Of a stretch of DNA of 64,000 nucleotides, positions 36,973 to 46,900 are shown one piece after another. Each line of letters opens with the position of its first letter. Position 1 is the stretch's first letter. This DNA comes from Clostridium facile (GTDB lineage: Bacteria; Bacillota; Clostridia; Oscillospirales; Ruminococcaceae): NCBI RefSeq assembly GCF_014297275.1, contig NZ_JACOQK010000001.1, positions 2,294,001 to 2,358,000 of the forward strand, written 5' to 3'. Position numbers and translations under genes: made by a program. The notes beneath the pieces are model-generated. The model saw only the letters and a list, made by a program, of their open reading frames with translations, was not told the DNA's origin and made no database searches.

Positions 36973-38211
36973 ATGAAAATTAATAAGAAAAAAGTAGTAG
37001 CCACTGGGCTGGCGGTTGCACTGACGGCGGCAATGGTACTGGGTGGAGGAACCTATGCTTATTTGCAAGGAACCACAAAGGATGTAGTAAACAATTTTAA
37101 CACCAATAAGGTTCTGGTAGAACTGAACGAAACTACCGGAAATGATTATAATATTATCCCTGGTACAACACAGGAAAAAGACCCAAAAGTAACCGTTGAC
37201 AATACGGTGGATTCTTATGTATATGTAGAAATTACAGATGCCACAGAAGGGTTGGTTAGTTATGCCATTGCGGATGGTTGGACAAAACTGGATGGGTATG
37301 ACAATATTTATTACCGTGAGGTAGCGGCAAACGCAGAAACGAAAACATTTTCTGTATTAGCAGGGGATAGCGTTACTTATGACGCAGCACTAGGAAATAG
37401 TGATATGATGGAAGGAGACGCATTGAAAGATGGTGTTGCGTTGACCTTCAAAGCACGTGCAATTCAATCCAAACCATTTGAAAACGCTGTATCAGCCTAT
37501 TTATACATAGATGCTGACTATATTGCCTCAACATCATCTGAACTGGAAACAGCCCTTAAAGATGCAAAAGATGGCGATACTATCGTACTAAACAATGATA
37601 TGGTGCTAGATAAACCAATGACAATCGCAAAAAATATCACCATTGCTGGGGATAAAAATCCGGTCATTTCCAACCAACCAATTTCGGTTGCAAGTAATGC
37701 AAATGTAACCTTCCAAAACATAACCTTTACTTCCCCAACCAATCAGTCTAATAACGCTAGTTCTGTTTATGCCACTGATTTGGCTTCTAAGATTGTATTT
37801 GACGGATGTACCTTTATCAATCCACAATGGGATTCTATCCAAATAACACCAAAAGCAGGCGCGGAAATCGTGATTAACAACTGTACTTTTTCGTTGGAAA
37901 ATCCAGTTCCAGCGGGGAATAAAAGTCGGTTTATCCATATTGAAGCAGCACTAAATTCCAATTCAGATGTAAAAGTTACCATCACAAATAACCATTTTGG
38001 CGCAAACACCAATATGAAAGACGATATGATTGGGATCTATTATGTCAATATCAATGGTATTGATTTTGGCGGAAACAATACATTTGAAAATACAGCGGAT
38101 GAAATGGATGGATCTACAGGTGGTATCTATATCTGCGGTAATAGTGTAGGGCGTACAATTACCGGAAAAGAAGCCTATTATCGTTTTACCGGTACCAGTG
38201 AGAATCATTAA
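36973..38211 (+). CDS. Array protein C: SipW-type signal, TasA-like domain, beta-helix
   Basis: Third paralogue, 412 residues. Signal block (KKKVVATGLAVALTAAMVLGGGTYAYLQ) matches copy F in DNA (about 95% over 105 bases by eye), while the TasA-like domain (VELNETTGNDYNIIPG, KLDGYDNIYYREVAANAETKTFSVLAGD) is nearly identical to D and E. The beta-helix (about 180-412) starts ELETALKDAKDGDTIVLNNDM, then ITIAGDKNPVIS, VTFQNITFTSPTNQ, IVFDGCTF and VTITNNHF. GAAAGGAAT lies before ATG. A gap of 144 bases without a recognised signal separates it from copy D. Confidence 0.8.
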   Translation: MKINKKKVVATGLAVALTAAMVLGGGTYAYLQGTTKDVVNNFNTNKVLVELNETTGNDYNIIPGTTQEKDPKVTVDNTVDSYVYVEITDATEGLVSYAIADGWTKLDGYDNIYYREVAANAETKTFSVLAGDSVTYDAALGNSDMMEGDALKDGVALTFKARAIQSKPFENAVSAYLYIDADYIASTSSELETALKDAKDGDTIVLNNDMVLDKPMTIAKNITIAGDKNPVISNQPISVASNANVTFQNITFTSPTNQSNNASSVYATDLASKIVFDGCTFINPQWDSIQITPKAGAEIVINNCTFSLENPVPAGNKSRFIHIEAALNSNSDVKVTITNNHFGANTNMKDDMIGIYYVNINGIDFGGNNTFENTADEMDGSTGGIYICGNSVGRTITGKEAYYRFTGTSENH

Positions 38212-38355
38212 GTTTAAATTTGCTAGCCAAGGAAACCTAGTATGATGGAATTATTTTTGTATACAATCAGTTTTAAAAGAAAAGTGATTCAAAGTCGGTA
38301 TCATTCTATTTAGTCATTCTCAATAGACAAAAATTTTGGAAGGAATGAAAATGAT

Positions 38356-39492
38356 ATGAAAGACAATAAGAAAAAAGTGGTCATTACTGGCTTAGCAGTT
38401 GTGTTGGCAGCAGCAATGGCGTTGGGCGGAGGAACCTACGCGTATTTGCAGGGCACCACAGAGGATGTAGTAAACAACTTTAATACCAATAAGGTTTTGG
38501 TAGAACTGAACGAAACTACCGGAAATGATTATAATATTATTCCTGGCACAACACAGGAAAAAGATCCAAAAGTAACCGTTGACGCTACCGTAGACTCTTA
38601 TGTGTATGTAGAGGTTACAGATGCCACAAAAGGGTTGGTTAGTTATGCCATTGCGGATGGTTGGGAAAAACTGGATGGGTATGACAATATTTATTACCGT
38701 GAGGTAGCGGCAAACGCAGAAACCAAAACATTTTCTGTATTGGCAGGAGATAGCGTTACCTATGACGCAGCACTGGGAAATAGTGATATGATGGAAGGAG
38801 ACGCATTGAAAGATGGTGTTGCGTTGACCTTCAAAGCGCATGCTATTCAAAAAAATGGATTTGCCGATGCTGTATCAGCATATAAAGGTATACCAGTTAC
38901 TGTAAGTACTGACACGGAGTTTAAAAATGCGTTGGGTTCAGTAAAAGAAGGACAAACTATCAAATTAGAAAAAGATATTTCCATTGTTCATACAGGAACC
39001 CATCCAGATGGCACCTATGATACTTATATTGTAACTCCAAATTGTACGATAGACTTGAATGGAAAAACTTTATCTGTTACAAACAGAAAAAATGGTGATC
39101 CGTTTTCTTTAGCAGCTAATAATATCACATTAAAAAACGGTGTGATTAATCTAACGAACCAAGGGGCCAATTATCCACTTTATGTAACATCTGGTGCGAA
39201 GAATGTGGTAATTGATGGAGTAACGGTTATTGGTGGTATGCAAGTAATCGGAAATTCTAGTGCTACTTTAAGGAATGTAGATATTACAGCTGGTGATTAC
39301 TACGATGTGTATTTGGAATACAATAGTACAGTTACCATTGAAAGCGGTTCATTTAAACGTAGCGGCAATAATGCTCATATCTATACAGCAACAGGAACTG
39401 ATACAGTAATTGTAAATGGTGGTCTTTTTGATGGATCAGAGACCCCTATTCATGCTGGAAATGGAAAAATAACAGTTAATAGTGGTAGATAA
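38356..39492 (+). CDS. Array protein D: SipW-type signal, TasA-like domain, beta-helix
   Basis: Fourth paralogue, 378 residues, the shortest. Its signal block resembles copy E, and its TasA-like domain is almost identical to C and E. The beta-helix (about 180-378) runs CTIDLNGKTLSVTNR, ITLKNGVINLTNQG, VVIDGVTVIGG, ATLRNVDITAGD, VTIESGSFKRSG and VIVNGGLFDGS, with about one turn every 20-25 residues. It ends abruptly in ITVNSGR without a cap, so the last coil may be exposed or truncated. Confidence 0.8.
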   Translation: MKDNKKKVVITGLAVVLAAAMALGGGTYAYLQGTTEDVVNNFNTNKVLVELNETTGNDYNIIPGTTQEKDPKVTVDATVDSYVYVEVTDATKGLVSYAIADGWEKLDGYDNIYYREVAANAETKTFSVLAGDSVTYDAALGNSDMMEGDALKDGVALTFKAHAIQKNGFADAVSAYKGIPVTVSTDTEFKNALGSVKEGQTIKLEKDISIVHTGTHPDGTYDTYIVTPNCTIDLNGKTLSVTNRKNGDPFSLAANNITLKNGVINLTNQGANYPLYVTSGAKNVVIDGVTVIGGMQVIGNSSATLRNVDITAGDYYDVYLEYNSTVTIESGSFKRSGNNAHIYTATGTDTVIVNGGLFDGSETPIHAGNGKITVNSGR

Positions 39493-39512
39493 ATATAAAA
39501 GGGTGTGAAGTC

Positions 39513-40883
39513 ATGAAAGTTAATAAGAAAAAAGTAGTCACTACTGGCTTAGCAGTTGCGTTGGCAGCAGCGATAGCGTTGGGCGGAGGAACCTATGCTT
39601 ACCTGCAGGGTTCCACAAAGGATGTAGTAAACAACTTTAAGACCAATAAGGTTCTGGTAGAACTGAACGAAACTACCGGAAATGATTATGAAATTATTCC
39701 TGGCACAACACAATCCAAAGACCCAACAGTGACGGTAGACAATACCGTAGACTCTTATGTGTATGTAGAAATTACAGATGCCACAAACGGATTGGTTGAC
39801 TATACCATTGCGGATGGCTGGACAAAACTGGATGGGTATGACAATATTTATTACCGTGAGGTAGCGGCAAACGCAGAAACTAAAACATTTTCTGTATTAG
39901 CAGGGGATAGCGTTACTTATGACGCAGCATTGGGAAATAGTGACATGATGGAAGGAGACGCATTGAAAGATGGTGTCGCACTGACTTTCAAAGCACATGC
40001 AATCCAATCCGAACCGTTTGCAAATGCAGTGGATGCTTATAAGCAAATGCCAACGTTTGTTTCCTCTGCTGCTGATTTGAAGGAGATGCTTCAGCAGAAT
40101 GGTGGGAACATCATTTTACAGGATAACATTACAGTTGAAGATGGTATTCAGTTGGGAATTTTGAAAGACTCTAGCATTGATTTTAATGGGAAAACTTTTA
40201 GTGGTGCATTTGAAAATGGTACTACCACCAATGGAGGCCCTTCTGTAAATCTTGTGTTAAGAGACCCTAATAATAATGGTGGGTATAGTATTGATAGTGA
40301 ATTGGTAAAACTGCCTGGTGGTGGTATGCGGCAAATAGGGGCTGTTACTGCATGGCAGCCAACTATTACTATCGAGAGTGGTAAATATCGTCATGATAAT
40401 GCGGTAGTTTACTGTCAGCTCCAGAGGAGTAGTGAAACGGTGGGTGTTGTTATCAACGGTGGTACCTTTGAAGGCAAAGGAAATGCCAGTGTTGTGGCAG
40501 ATATCATTGGAAGTGTGGAGATTAATGGCGGAACCTTTAACGCAACTAAGGAAGGCGATGGTTCTGGAGAGTGTATTTACCTTTCCTGGGGTTCTCAGAG
40601 AGTACCTACTATTACTACTATTAATGATGGTACTTTTAATGCGGATGGTCGTCTCTTTTATATCAAATCTCAAAGCGGTTACACTCAAAAAATTGAGGTA
40701 AAGGGAGGCAATTTTAATGTTGCTCCAGGTGGAAAACTGGTTGAAGTTTCTGGAAATGTTCCGGCAACAGATATCCTGGTGATTACCGGTGGAACCTTTA
40801 ATGTAGATCCATCCGATTATGTGGATACAGAACATTATAATGTGACGAAATCCAATGATAAATGGACTGTAACAGCAAAATAA
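39513..40883 (+). CDS. Array protein E: SipW-type signal, TasA-like domain, beta-helix
   Basis: Fifth paralogue, 456 residues, 20 bases after copy D. The TasA-like domain matches C and D except for small changes (TQSKDPTVTV, NGLVDYTIADGW). Beta-helix coils (about 185-456) include SIDFNGKTFSGAFENG, ITIESGKYRHDN, VVINGGTFEGKGN, VEINGGTFNATKEG, TTINDGTFNADG and IEVKGGNFNVAPGG, ending in FNVDPSDYVDTEHYNVTKSNDKWTVTAK, a C-terminal cap that is common in exported clostridial beta-helix proteins. GGGTGTG serves as ribosome binding site. Confidence 0.8.
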   Translation: MKVNKKKVVTTGLAVALAAAIALGGGTYAYLQGSTKDVVNNFKTNKVLVELNETTGNDYEIIPGTTQSKDPTVTVDNTVDSYVYVEITDATNGLVDYTIADGWTKLDGYDNIYYREVAANAETKTFSVLAGDSVTYDAALGNSDMMEGDALKDGVALTFKAHAIQSEPFANAVDAYKQMPTFVSSAADLKEMLQQNGGNIILQDNITVEDGIQLGILKDSSIDFNGKTFSGAFENGTTTNGGPSVNLVLRDPNNNGGYSIDSELVKLPGGGMRQIGAVTAWQPTITIESGKYRHDNAVVYCQLQRSSETVGVVINGGTFEGKGNASVVADIIGSVEINGGTFNATKEGDGSGECIYLSWGSQRVPTITTINDGTFNADGRLFYIKSQSGYTQKIEVKGGNFNVAPGGKLVEVSGNVPATDILVITGGTFNVDPSDYVDTEHYNVTKSNDKWTVTAK

Positions 40884-40970
40884 ATTATTATACTATTTAT
40901 TGTCAGAAATGATAATAAAACTTCATGTATTGTAGTAAAAAATGAAAACATTGAAAGGAATGAAAAAAAC

Positions 40971-42425
40971 ATGAAAATTAGTAAGAAAAAAGTAGTAACC
41001 ACTGGGCTGGCGGTTGCGCTGGCAGCGGCAATGGTACTGGGTGGAGGAACCTATGCTTATTTGCAAGGAACCACAGATGATGTAATAAATAACTTTAATA
41101 CCAATAAGGTTTTGGTAACCTTAAGTGAAACCACTGGAAGCGACTATAATATTATCCCTGGAACCGAACAATCCAAAGACCCAATCATTACTGTAAATAA
41201 TACCGTGCCTTCCTATGTTTACGCTATCGTAACAGATAATACGGATGGTCTCGTAGATTATACTATTGCGGAAGGTTGGACAGAATTAGAAGGTTGGAAT
41301 GTAGGAGCTACCAAAGTTTATTACCGAGAGGTAGCAAAAGATGCAGACCCAAAAACATTCCCTGTTTTAAAGGACAATAAAGTTACATATGATGCTGCAC
41401 TGGATAATGATGGTATGTTAAATCCAGATGGTAGTTTAAAAGATGGTGTCAATTTAACATTTACAGCACACGCGATCCAAAAAGATGGCTTTACAAGTGC
41501 AAAAGAAGCTTTTGAAAATGCGTATTCAGCAGTTAGTTCAACAGAAGATTTAACAACAGCTTTACAAGCGGGAAAATCAGTTGTGTTAACTGGGGATGTA
41601 GAGGTTTCCGCAGATACAATTGAAGCAACAAAATCCCCTGAACTCAATCTGAATGGTCAAACTCTTACTATCAATGAGGGAGGGTCAACCATACTGCAAC
41701 AAGGTCAGTCTTTAACAATGGAAAATGGAACCCTTAATTATACAGCTACTCCAGAACAAGGTAGCCAAGTTGCAATTGCTTTGCAAGAAGATTCTGAATT
41801 AACACTTAAAAACGTTGCAATGACAACTCCAGCTGGGGCCAGCCCTCTTTTGGTAAGTAATGGCGTCAATAAAGCGACCCTCAATGTCATTGATTCTGAG
41901 ATTAAAACCAATGACAACTATTGTATTTCTACTAATGCCAGCAACAATCAAACAGGTCACAATATAACCATCAACGTTAAAAACTCCACCTTGGTCGCGG
42001 AAAGAAGTGACCATGATACTGCGGCAATCTTATTCAATATCCCTGGAACATTGAATATCGAAAATTCTAAAATTACCGCTGACCGTCAGGCGGTTATTAA
42101 CCGTTGCGGAACCGTAAATATCACAAATAGTACTCTAACTTGTACAGCAGAATATCAGGATGGTGGCAAATATAATGATGCAAATTGGGGAAGTGGAAAC
42201 GAAGTTCCAATGGCAGCACTTGTTGTAGGGAACCGTTCCAACCCAAACTCCTATCCATATGATGCAACAGCAACACTGTCCGGTGTTACTTTTGATGTAC
42301 CAGAAAATTTCACTGAGATTTATGCTGCTGCCTTTAATGGACACACAACTACAATTAGCAACGGCGGTAATTATGACCAAATTACAGCTGCGTCAGATGA
42401 TAACAGTACTATTATCATAAAATAG
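40971..42425 (+). CDS. Array protein F: SipW-type signal, TasA-like domain, beta-helix
   Basis: Sixth and longest paralogue, 484 residues. Signal DNA matches copy C, but the TasA-like domain (VTLSETTGSDYNIIPGTEQ, AIVTDNTDGLVDYTI, NLTFTAHAIQKDGF) belongs with copy B. The beta-helix (about 190-484) has DLTTALQAGKSVVLTGDV, LNLNGQTLTINEGG, LTMENGTLNYT, LTLKNVAMTTPAG, ITINVKNSTLV, LNIENSKITADR, VNITNSTLTC and ATLSGVTFDVPEN. GAAAGGAAT precedes ATG. A strong terminator follows within 60 bases. Confidence 0.8.
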   Translation: MKISKKKVVTTGLAVALAAAMVLGGGTYAYLQGTTDDVINNFNTNKVLVTLSETTGSDYNIIPGTEQSKDPIITVNNTVPSYVYAIVTDNTDGLVDYTIAEGWTELEGWNVGATKVYYREVAKDADPKTFPVLKDNKVTYDAALDNDGMLNPDGSLKDGVNLTFTAHAIQKDGFTSAKEAFENAYSAVSSTEDLTTALQAGKSVVLTGDVEVSADTIEATKSPELNLNGQTLTINEGGSTILQQGQSLTMENGTLNYTATPEQGSQVAIALQEDSELTLKNVAMTTPAGASPLLVSNGVNKATLNVIDSEIKTNDNYCISTNASNNQTGHNITINVKNSTLVAERSDHDTAAILFNIPGTLNIENSKITADRQAVINRCGTVNITNSTLTCTAEYQDGGKYNDANWGSGNEVPMAALVVGNRSNPNSYPYDATATLSGVTFDVPENFTEIYAAAFNGHTTTISNGGNYDQITAASDDNSTIIIK

Positions 42426-42479
42426 TATTAATTTATGATTTAAATTTAGAAGTATCCTATCATAAAAATTATAAATGTA

Positions 42480-42520
42480 GAAACCGGGACGATTCTTTAA
42501 AAATCGTCCCGGTTTCTTTT
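42480..42520 (+). terminator. Terminator of the sipW-like/array operon
   Basis: GAAACCGGGACGATT pairs perfectly with AATCGTCCCGGTTTC around a short loop, then four T. The following 225 bases hold no recognisable gene. Confidence 0.9.
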
Positions 42521-42745
42521 ATGGGATTATCTGTATCAGGTCTAAAAAATTTGCGGCCTAAGGAACTATTTATCAATCAGGAATGGAATTAATATAGGCT
42601 TAGAAGATAAAATGAAAGTAGAGATTGATAAATTTACCAATTTAGTGTTGAAAGCCAATTTTGTAATAAAATAGGAACTTATACTTTTGGAGAACTATGA
42701 TCAGCAGTTGAATTGAAATTAAAAGAAATACATTTTTCTAGTATA

Positions 42746-43777
42746 TTAATCATGAACACTTGAAAGGGAGGATATTTGGATTTGCCGGTATTGTTTGGGG
42801 GTCATACCATACTGTTTCCGGAACACCTTGGAAAAATAGCTGGAGTCATTATAACCAATAATTTCGGTAATCTTATCAATGGGTAAGTCAGAATGGGTTA
42901 AATAATTGCAGGCACTTTGCAGTTTAAGATGAGTAATATGTTCGGTAAAGTTTAAATTGGTATTGGCTTTAATGAGCTTGGAAAGGTAACTGGTAGAAAA
43001 GTAAAACTTATCCGCCACTTCTTCTAACGTAACAGTGGCATAATTGTTTTGGATATAATGTAACACACTGGATAAATCCCGATTTTGCAGGATTTTTACA
43101 TTTTCTTTTTGGTGGTGGTCGCTCTGTTGCCGGGTCAGCTCTGCAAATAATTCAATTAATTTAGCAAATAATACCTGCTGGTAACAAAGGTTATGGTCAA
43201 AATATTCTTTAATCATCTGATGAATTAAAAAAATTAAGCGGGGTGTGTTATCAAAAATCAGGTATGGATTAATATGGTTTAAACCATAAACAGCATCCAA
43301 GAAAAAATTAAAAAAAGACTGGTTAAACGAAAGTAGATTAACAAAGACCTGTTCCACCCAATTCTTTTTAATTAAAATATTAAATAGGATCGTATCCGGT
43401 GTTTGTAGTTGAGGATCGTGGATAGCGTAGGGATTCATAATTAATAATTTACTGTTATCCTGTAGCATCACTGCATTTTCTAACTGGTTTTTAACAATTC
43501 CCCTTACCACATAGTTAAATTCAAAAAAATTGTGGTGGTGTAAAAATTCGTGTTGATTGGAGGAAAATACATCAGGGTTTAACAATTGTTTTGCTTGTAT
43601 CGAAATCGCGATATTTTCTCCTTCTAAAAACAGCCCTTTTTCTGGCACAGTAAAAATATCTGGGGAATCGCTTGGATCGTGGAATGGATGAGAGGACTCC
43701 CCCTCTATACGCTGATTAAACTGCTGCCATTGTTCCAATGCCTTTTTTATATAAAAGTCCAAATCAATTTGTACCAT
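42746..43777 (-). CDS. AraC-family transcriptional regulator
   Basis: A 343-residue regulator. The N-terminal part has a cupin-like sensor (HEFLHHHNFFEFNYVVRG, then MNPYAIHDPQ), and the C-terminal 100 residues are two HTH units of the AraC type (TLEEVADKFYFSTSYLSKLIKANTNLNF and KITEIIGYNDSSYFSKVFRKQYGMTPKQYR). AGGAGGAG precedes ATG. It is divergent from the glycosidase gene with a 197-base gap, so it most likely activates that gene in response to a sugar; this is inference from layout. Confidence 0.9.
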   Translation of the reverse strand: MVQIDLDFYIKKALEQWQQFNQRIEGESSHPFHDPSDSPDIFTVPEKGLFLEGENIAISIQAKQLLNPDVFSSNQHEFLHHHNFFEFNYVVRGIVKNQLENAVMLQDNSKLLIMNPYAIHDPQLQTPDTILFNILIKKNWVEQVFVNLLSFNQSFFNFFLDAVYGLNHINPYLIFDNTPRLIFLIHQMIKEYFDHNLCYQQVLFAKLIELFAELTRQQSDHHQKENVKILQNRDLSSVLHYIQNNYATVTLEEVADKFYFSTSYLSKLIKANTNLNFTEHITHLKLQSACNYLTHSDLPIDKITEIIGYNDSSYFSKVFRKQYGMTPKQYRQIQISSLSSVHD

Positions 43778-43800
43778 ACGGCTCTCCTCCTCTTTTTGTT

Positions 43801-43829
43801 AGCATATCATTTTTGTGCAACACTGTCAA
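43801..43829 (-). promoter_or_regulatory. Promoter of the AraC-family gene
   Basis: On the minus strand: TTGACA, 17 bases, TATGCT. Confidence 0.7.
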
Positions 43830-43895
43830 ATATAGATTAAAAAACACAACGAATCCAGCATAATTTCAATATGTTACCGAAAATACCTCAAAAAA

Positions 43896-43924
43896 TTACC
43901 TGTTATTTCAAAAAAAGATATGAT
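43896..43924 (+). promoter_or_regulatory. Putative promoter of the GH106-like glycosidase gene
   Basis: TTACCT, 17 bases, TATGAT. The -35 is poor. TTACC or TACC words recur upstream (43874, 43884, 43896), roughly every 10-12 bases, and could be the activator's sites. Confidence 0.35.
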
Positions 43925-43974
43925 ATCCTAGTTCATAAACCAAAAGGTTTATTTTATTATGAGGAGGAAATACG

Positions 43975-46900
43975 ATGAAGAAGGCAGGAAAATTAGTTGC
44001 GCTATTGACAGCAACCAGTTTGATGGTGGCAAGTTTTGCAGGAACAGGATTATTATCCGCTACAGCCGCGGAAGAAACATCAGGGTTCGCACAATCCTTT
44101 GCAAACCCATCTACTGACCAAAGGATGAAGGTGCGTACCTGGTGGCCAAGCGCTGATATTTCTGAGGAAGAAATTAAAGAGGAAGTAAAACAAATTGCCG
44201 ATGCGGGATTTGGCTGCATTGAATTAATCGGGATTACCGAGAGTTTTGCAGCACGCGGGGAACATGGCATTGATGCGGAAAAAGACGGTTGGGGCAGTGC
44301 GAACTGGAATAAAGCGGTAGAAATTTTGATGCGGGAAGCAGAAAAATACAATATCTATGTGGACTTAACGATTGGACCACGTTGGCCCGCAGGAATTCCA
44401 AATCTTGATCCAAACAGCGATGCGGCGTTCCGCAAATTAACCTATAATGCGATAACAGAAACTGCCACAATGGAGGAAAAAACCTACCAATTGCCTGAGG
44501 CGCCAACATTATCTGGGGACGTAATTACCAGCCAGGAATTTGTTGGATTGGTAGCGGCAAAAGTAAATCGTTCATCTTCTAAAGTAAACGTACAAAGTGG
44601 ATGGGGAGGAACTACCTACTCTGTTGTAAACGACAGCAATATTGATGAATCTACCTTGACTGTGGTAGATAACAAAAATATACATTTGCAGGATGGAACT
44701 TTTACCTTTACTGCTCCATCCGAAGGTGAATGGGTGTTTTATGCTTATTGGGCTGTAGGGACCGGACAAACCTCCGGCGATACTGTCCCAACAGCTTATG
44801 TGGTAAACCATCTCAACAAATCGGGGACACAGGCAATTATTGATTACTGGGAAAACAATCTGTTAACCGATGAAATGAAAGAACATTATGCTACTTATGG
44901 TGGGGACTTATTTGAGGATTCTTTGGAGTTAACTGCTGTTGACCTGCCTTGGTGCAATGAGATGGCAGAGTATTTTCAAGATAATAAAGGATATAATCTA
45001 ATCCAATACCTTCCTCTGTTAATGGGAAAATTGGGAACAGGATCTGGCATTACACAGGTGGCAGAAACAGATATTGGCGAAGGGGATAATAGAATCCCAG
45101 CCGGTACCACATATACCATTAATAACACCGCTACGATTGATAACGCAGCTGACCAGGAAGCAATCTGCAATGATTTTAATGAAAATCTGAGCGATATGTA
45201 TATCGAAAACCATGTAAAGGTGATTCAAGAGTGGTGTAACAGTCATAATATTAAATATCGTGCCCAAGCGCAGGGAACTAGTGATAATAATTGGGTCGAT
45301 TCTATTGAAGCGGCGTCCTACCTGGATGTTGTAGAAGGGGAGACCCTGGGTATGAACAAAAGCCCGGATGCATTTCGTTCTCTAGCTGGTGCCGCAAATA
45401 TGAGCGGGACAGAGATTGTTTCGGTTGAGTTAGGTGCGGATTTTGGCGCATTATATCAAATAACATGGCAACATTTGATAGAATTGGTTAACCGCACAGC
45501 ATCTTCCGGCGCAAACCAATATGTATTGCACGGTTTCGCAACCCGGTCCCAAGCGAATTCCCATACTGCATGGCCGGGATGGATGCCTTTTGATGAGCCA
45601 AGATTCTCAGAATCCTGGAACAGCTCCCAGCCATCCTGGGACTATATGAAACAAGATTTTGTAGATTACGTATCCAGGTTGCAGGCAACTCTTCAGTACG
45701 GAAAAGCAGATGTTGATTTTGCTGTATACCGTGACGATTTGGGGATTCGTACCGATGAAGGACATACCCAAGGTGTCCTGTATTTGGATGAAAACGCTAC
45801 TCCAACCGATAACCCAGTAGCGAATTTAGGCTATTCTTATAACTATATTTCTCCAGGCAACTTTGCATTGGATAATGCTGTTGTAAAAGATGGCGAGTTG
45901 AACCCAGAATATGCAGGATATCAGGCGATTGTCATTAACAATGAAATAAAAATGAACTTGGAAAACGCACAAAAGATTTTGGACTACGCAAAAGCAGGAT
46001 TATCAATTGTACTGATTGGAACAACACCAACCCAGGACGACAGCTTTGGTGTAAATGACGATACAGCGGTGGCAGCAATCTTTGCGGAATTAAAAACACT
46101 GGACAACGTGACATCTATTGTGGATGAATCCTCTTTACCGACTGCATTAAAATCCCTTGGTGTAGAACCAAGCGCATCATTTGAAAACAGCCAAAAAATT
46201 TCTGTTCAACATCGTTATACTCAGGATGCTGACCTGTATTATTTATACAATAATTCCAGCAGCAACGATTATGGCTCCAACGATTTATACCATAACGACG
46301 CCAATACGATCAACACAACAGTAACATTAGAAGGTGCTGGTATGCCATACGCCATGAATTTGTGGACAGGCGATATTACACCTATTATGGAATATACCAA
46401 TAATGGAGATGGAACGATCAGCATGGATATTTCCATTATGGATAATGAAGCGATGGTAATTGGTATTACAGACGATCCAAGCTATTTTGGACAGAAAGCA
46501 CAAGAAACAGCAACAAGCAAACAAGGTGACGGAACAATAATATCCACTGACCATGGTGTAGTTTACCGTACTACCAATGTTGGCGATTATAGTGTTGCAT
46601 TAGGAGAAAATTCCTACACTGGCAAAGTGGAAGAAATAGCAGGGACGCAATTGTTGCAAACAGGCTGGAACCTGACTGTAACCAGTTGGGAGCCAGGAGA
46701 GAAAGCACTATTGGCAAAGGATGATCCAAACTATGACGCAAGGGATATCAACAAGCGGGAACTTGATTCAATCGCATTGGATGAGCTGAAACCATGGAAC
46801 GAAATTGAAGGATTGCAGGATATTTCCGGGCAAGGATTCTATACCAATACCTTTATAGTAGATGGGAACTTTGACGGCGCATACTTGGACTTAGGAGAAA

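Larger units (their letters stand above)
34399..42425 (+). repeat. Six-copy tandem gene array with constant 5' and variable 3' parts
   Basis: Six open reading frames share about 105 bases of signal-peptide sequence and about 400 bases of TasA-like sequence, then diverge. Constant blocks start at 34399, 35597, 36973, 38356, 39513 and 40971. By eye, copies C, D and E are more than 90% identical over the TasA-like block, including a shared stretch of over 50 bases from AAACTGGATGGGTATG onward. Confidence 0.85.

Noticed and set aside
34399..42425. Diversity-generating retroelement or phase-variable repeats driving the array's variation
   Set aside because: No reverse transcriptase, no template repeat and no long homopolymer or short tandem repeat at the gene starts was seen; the mosaic pattern points to homologous exchange.
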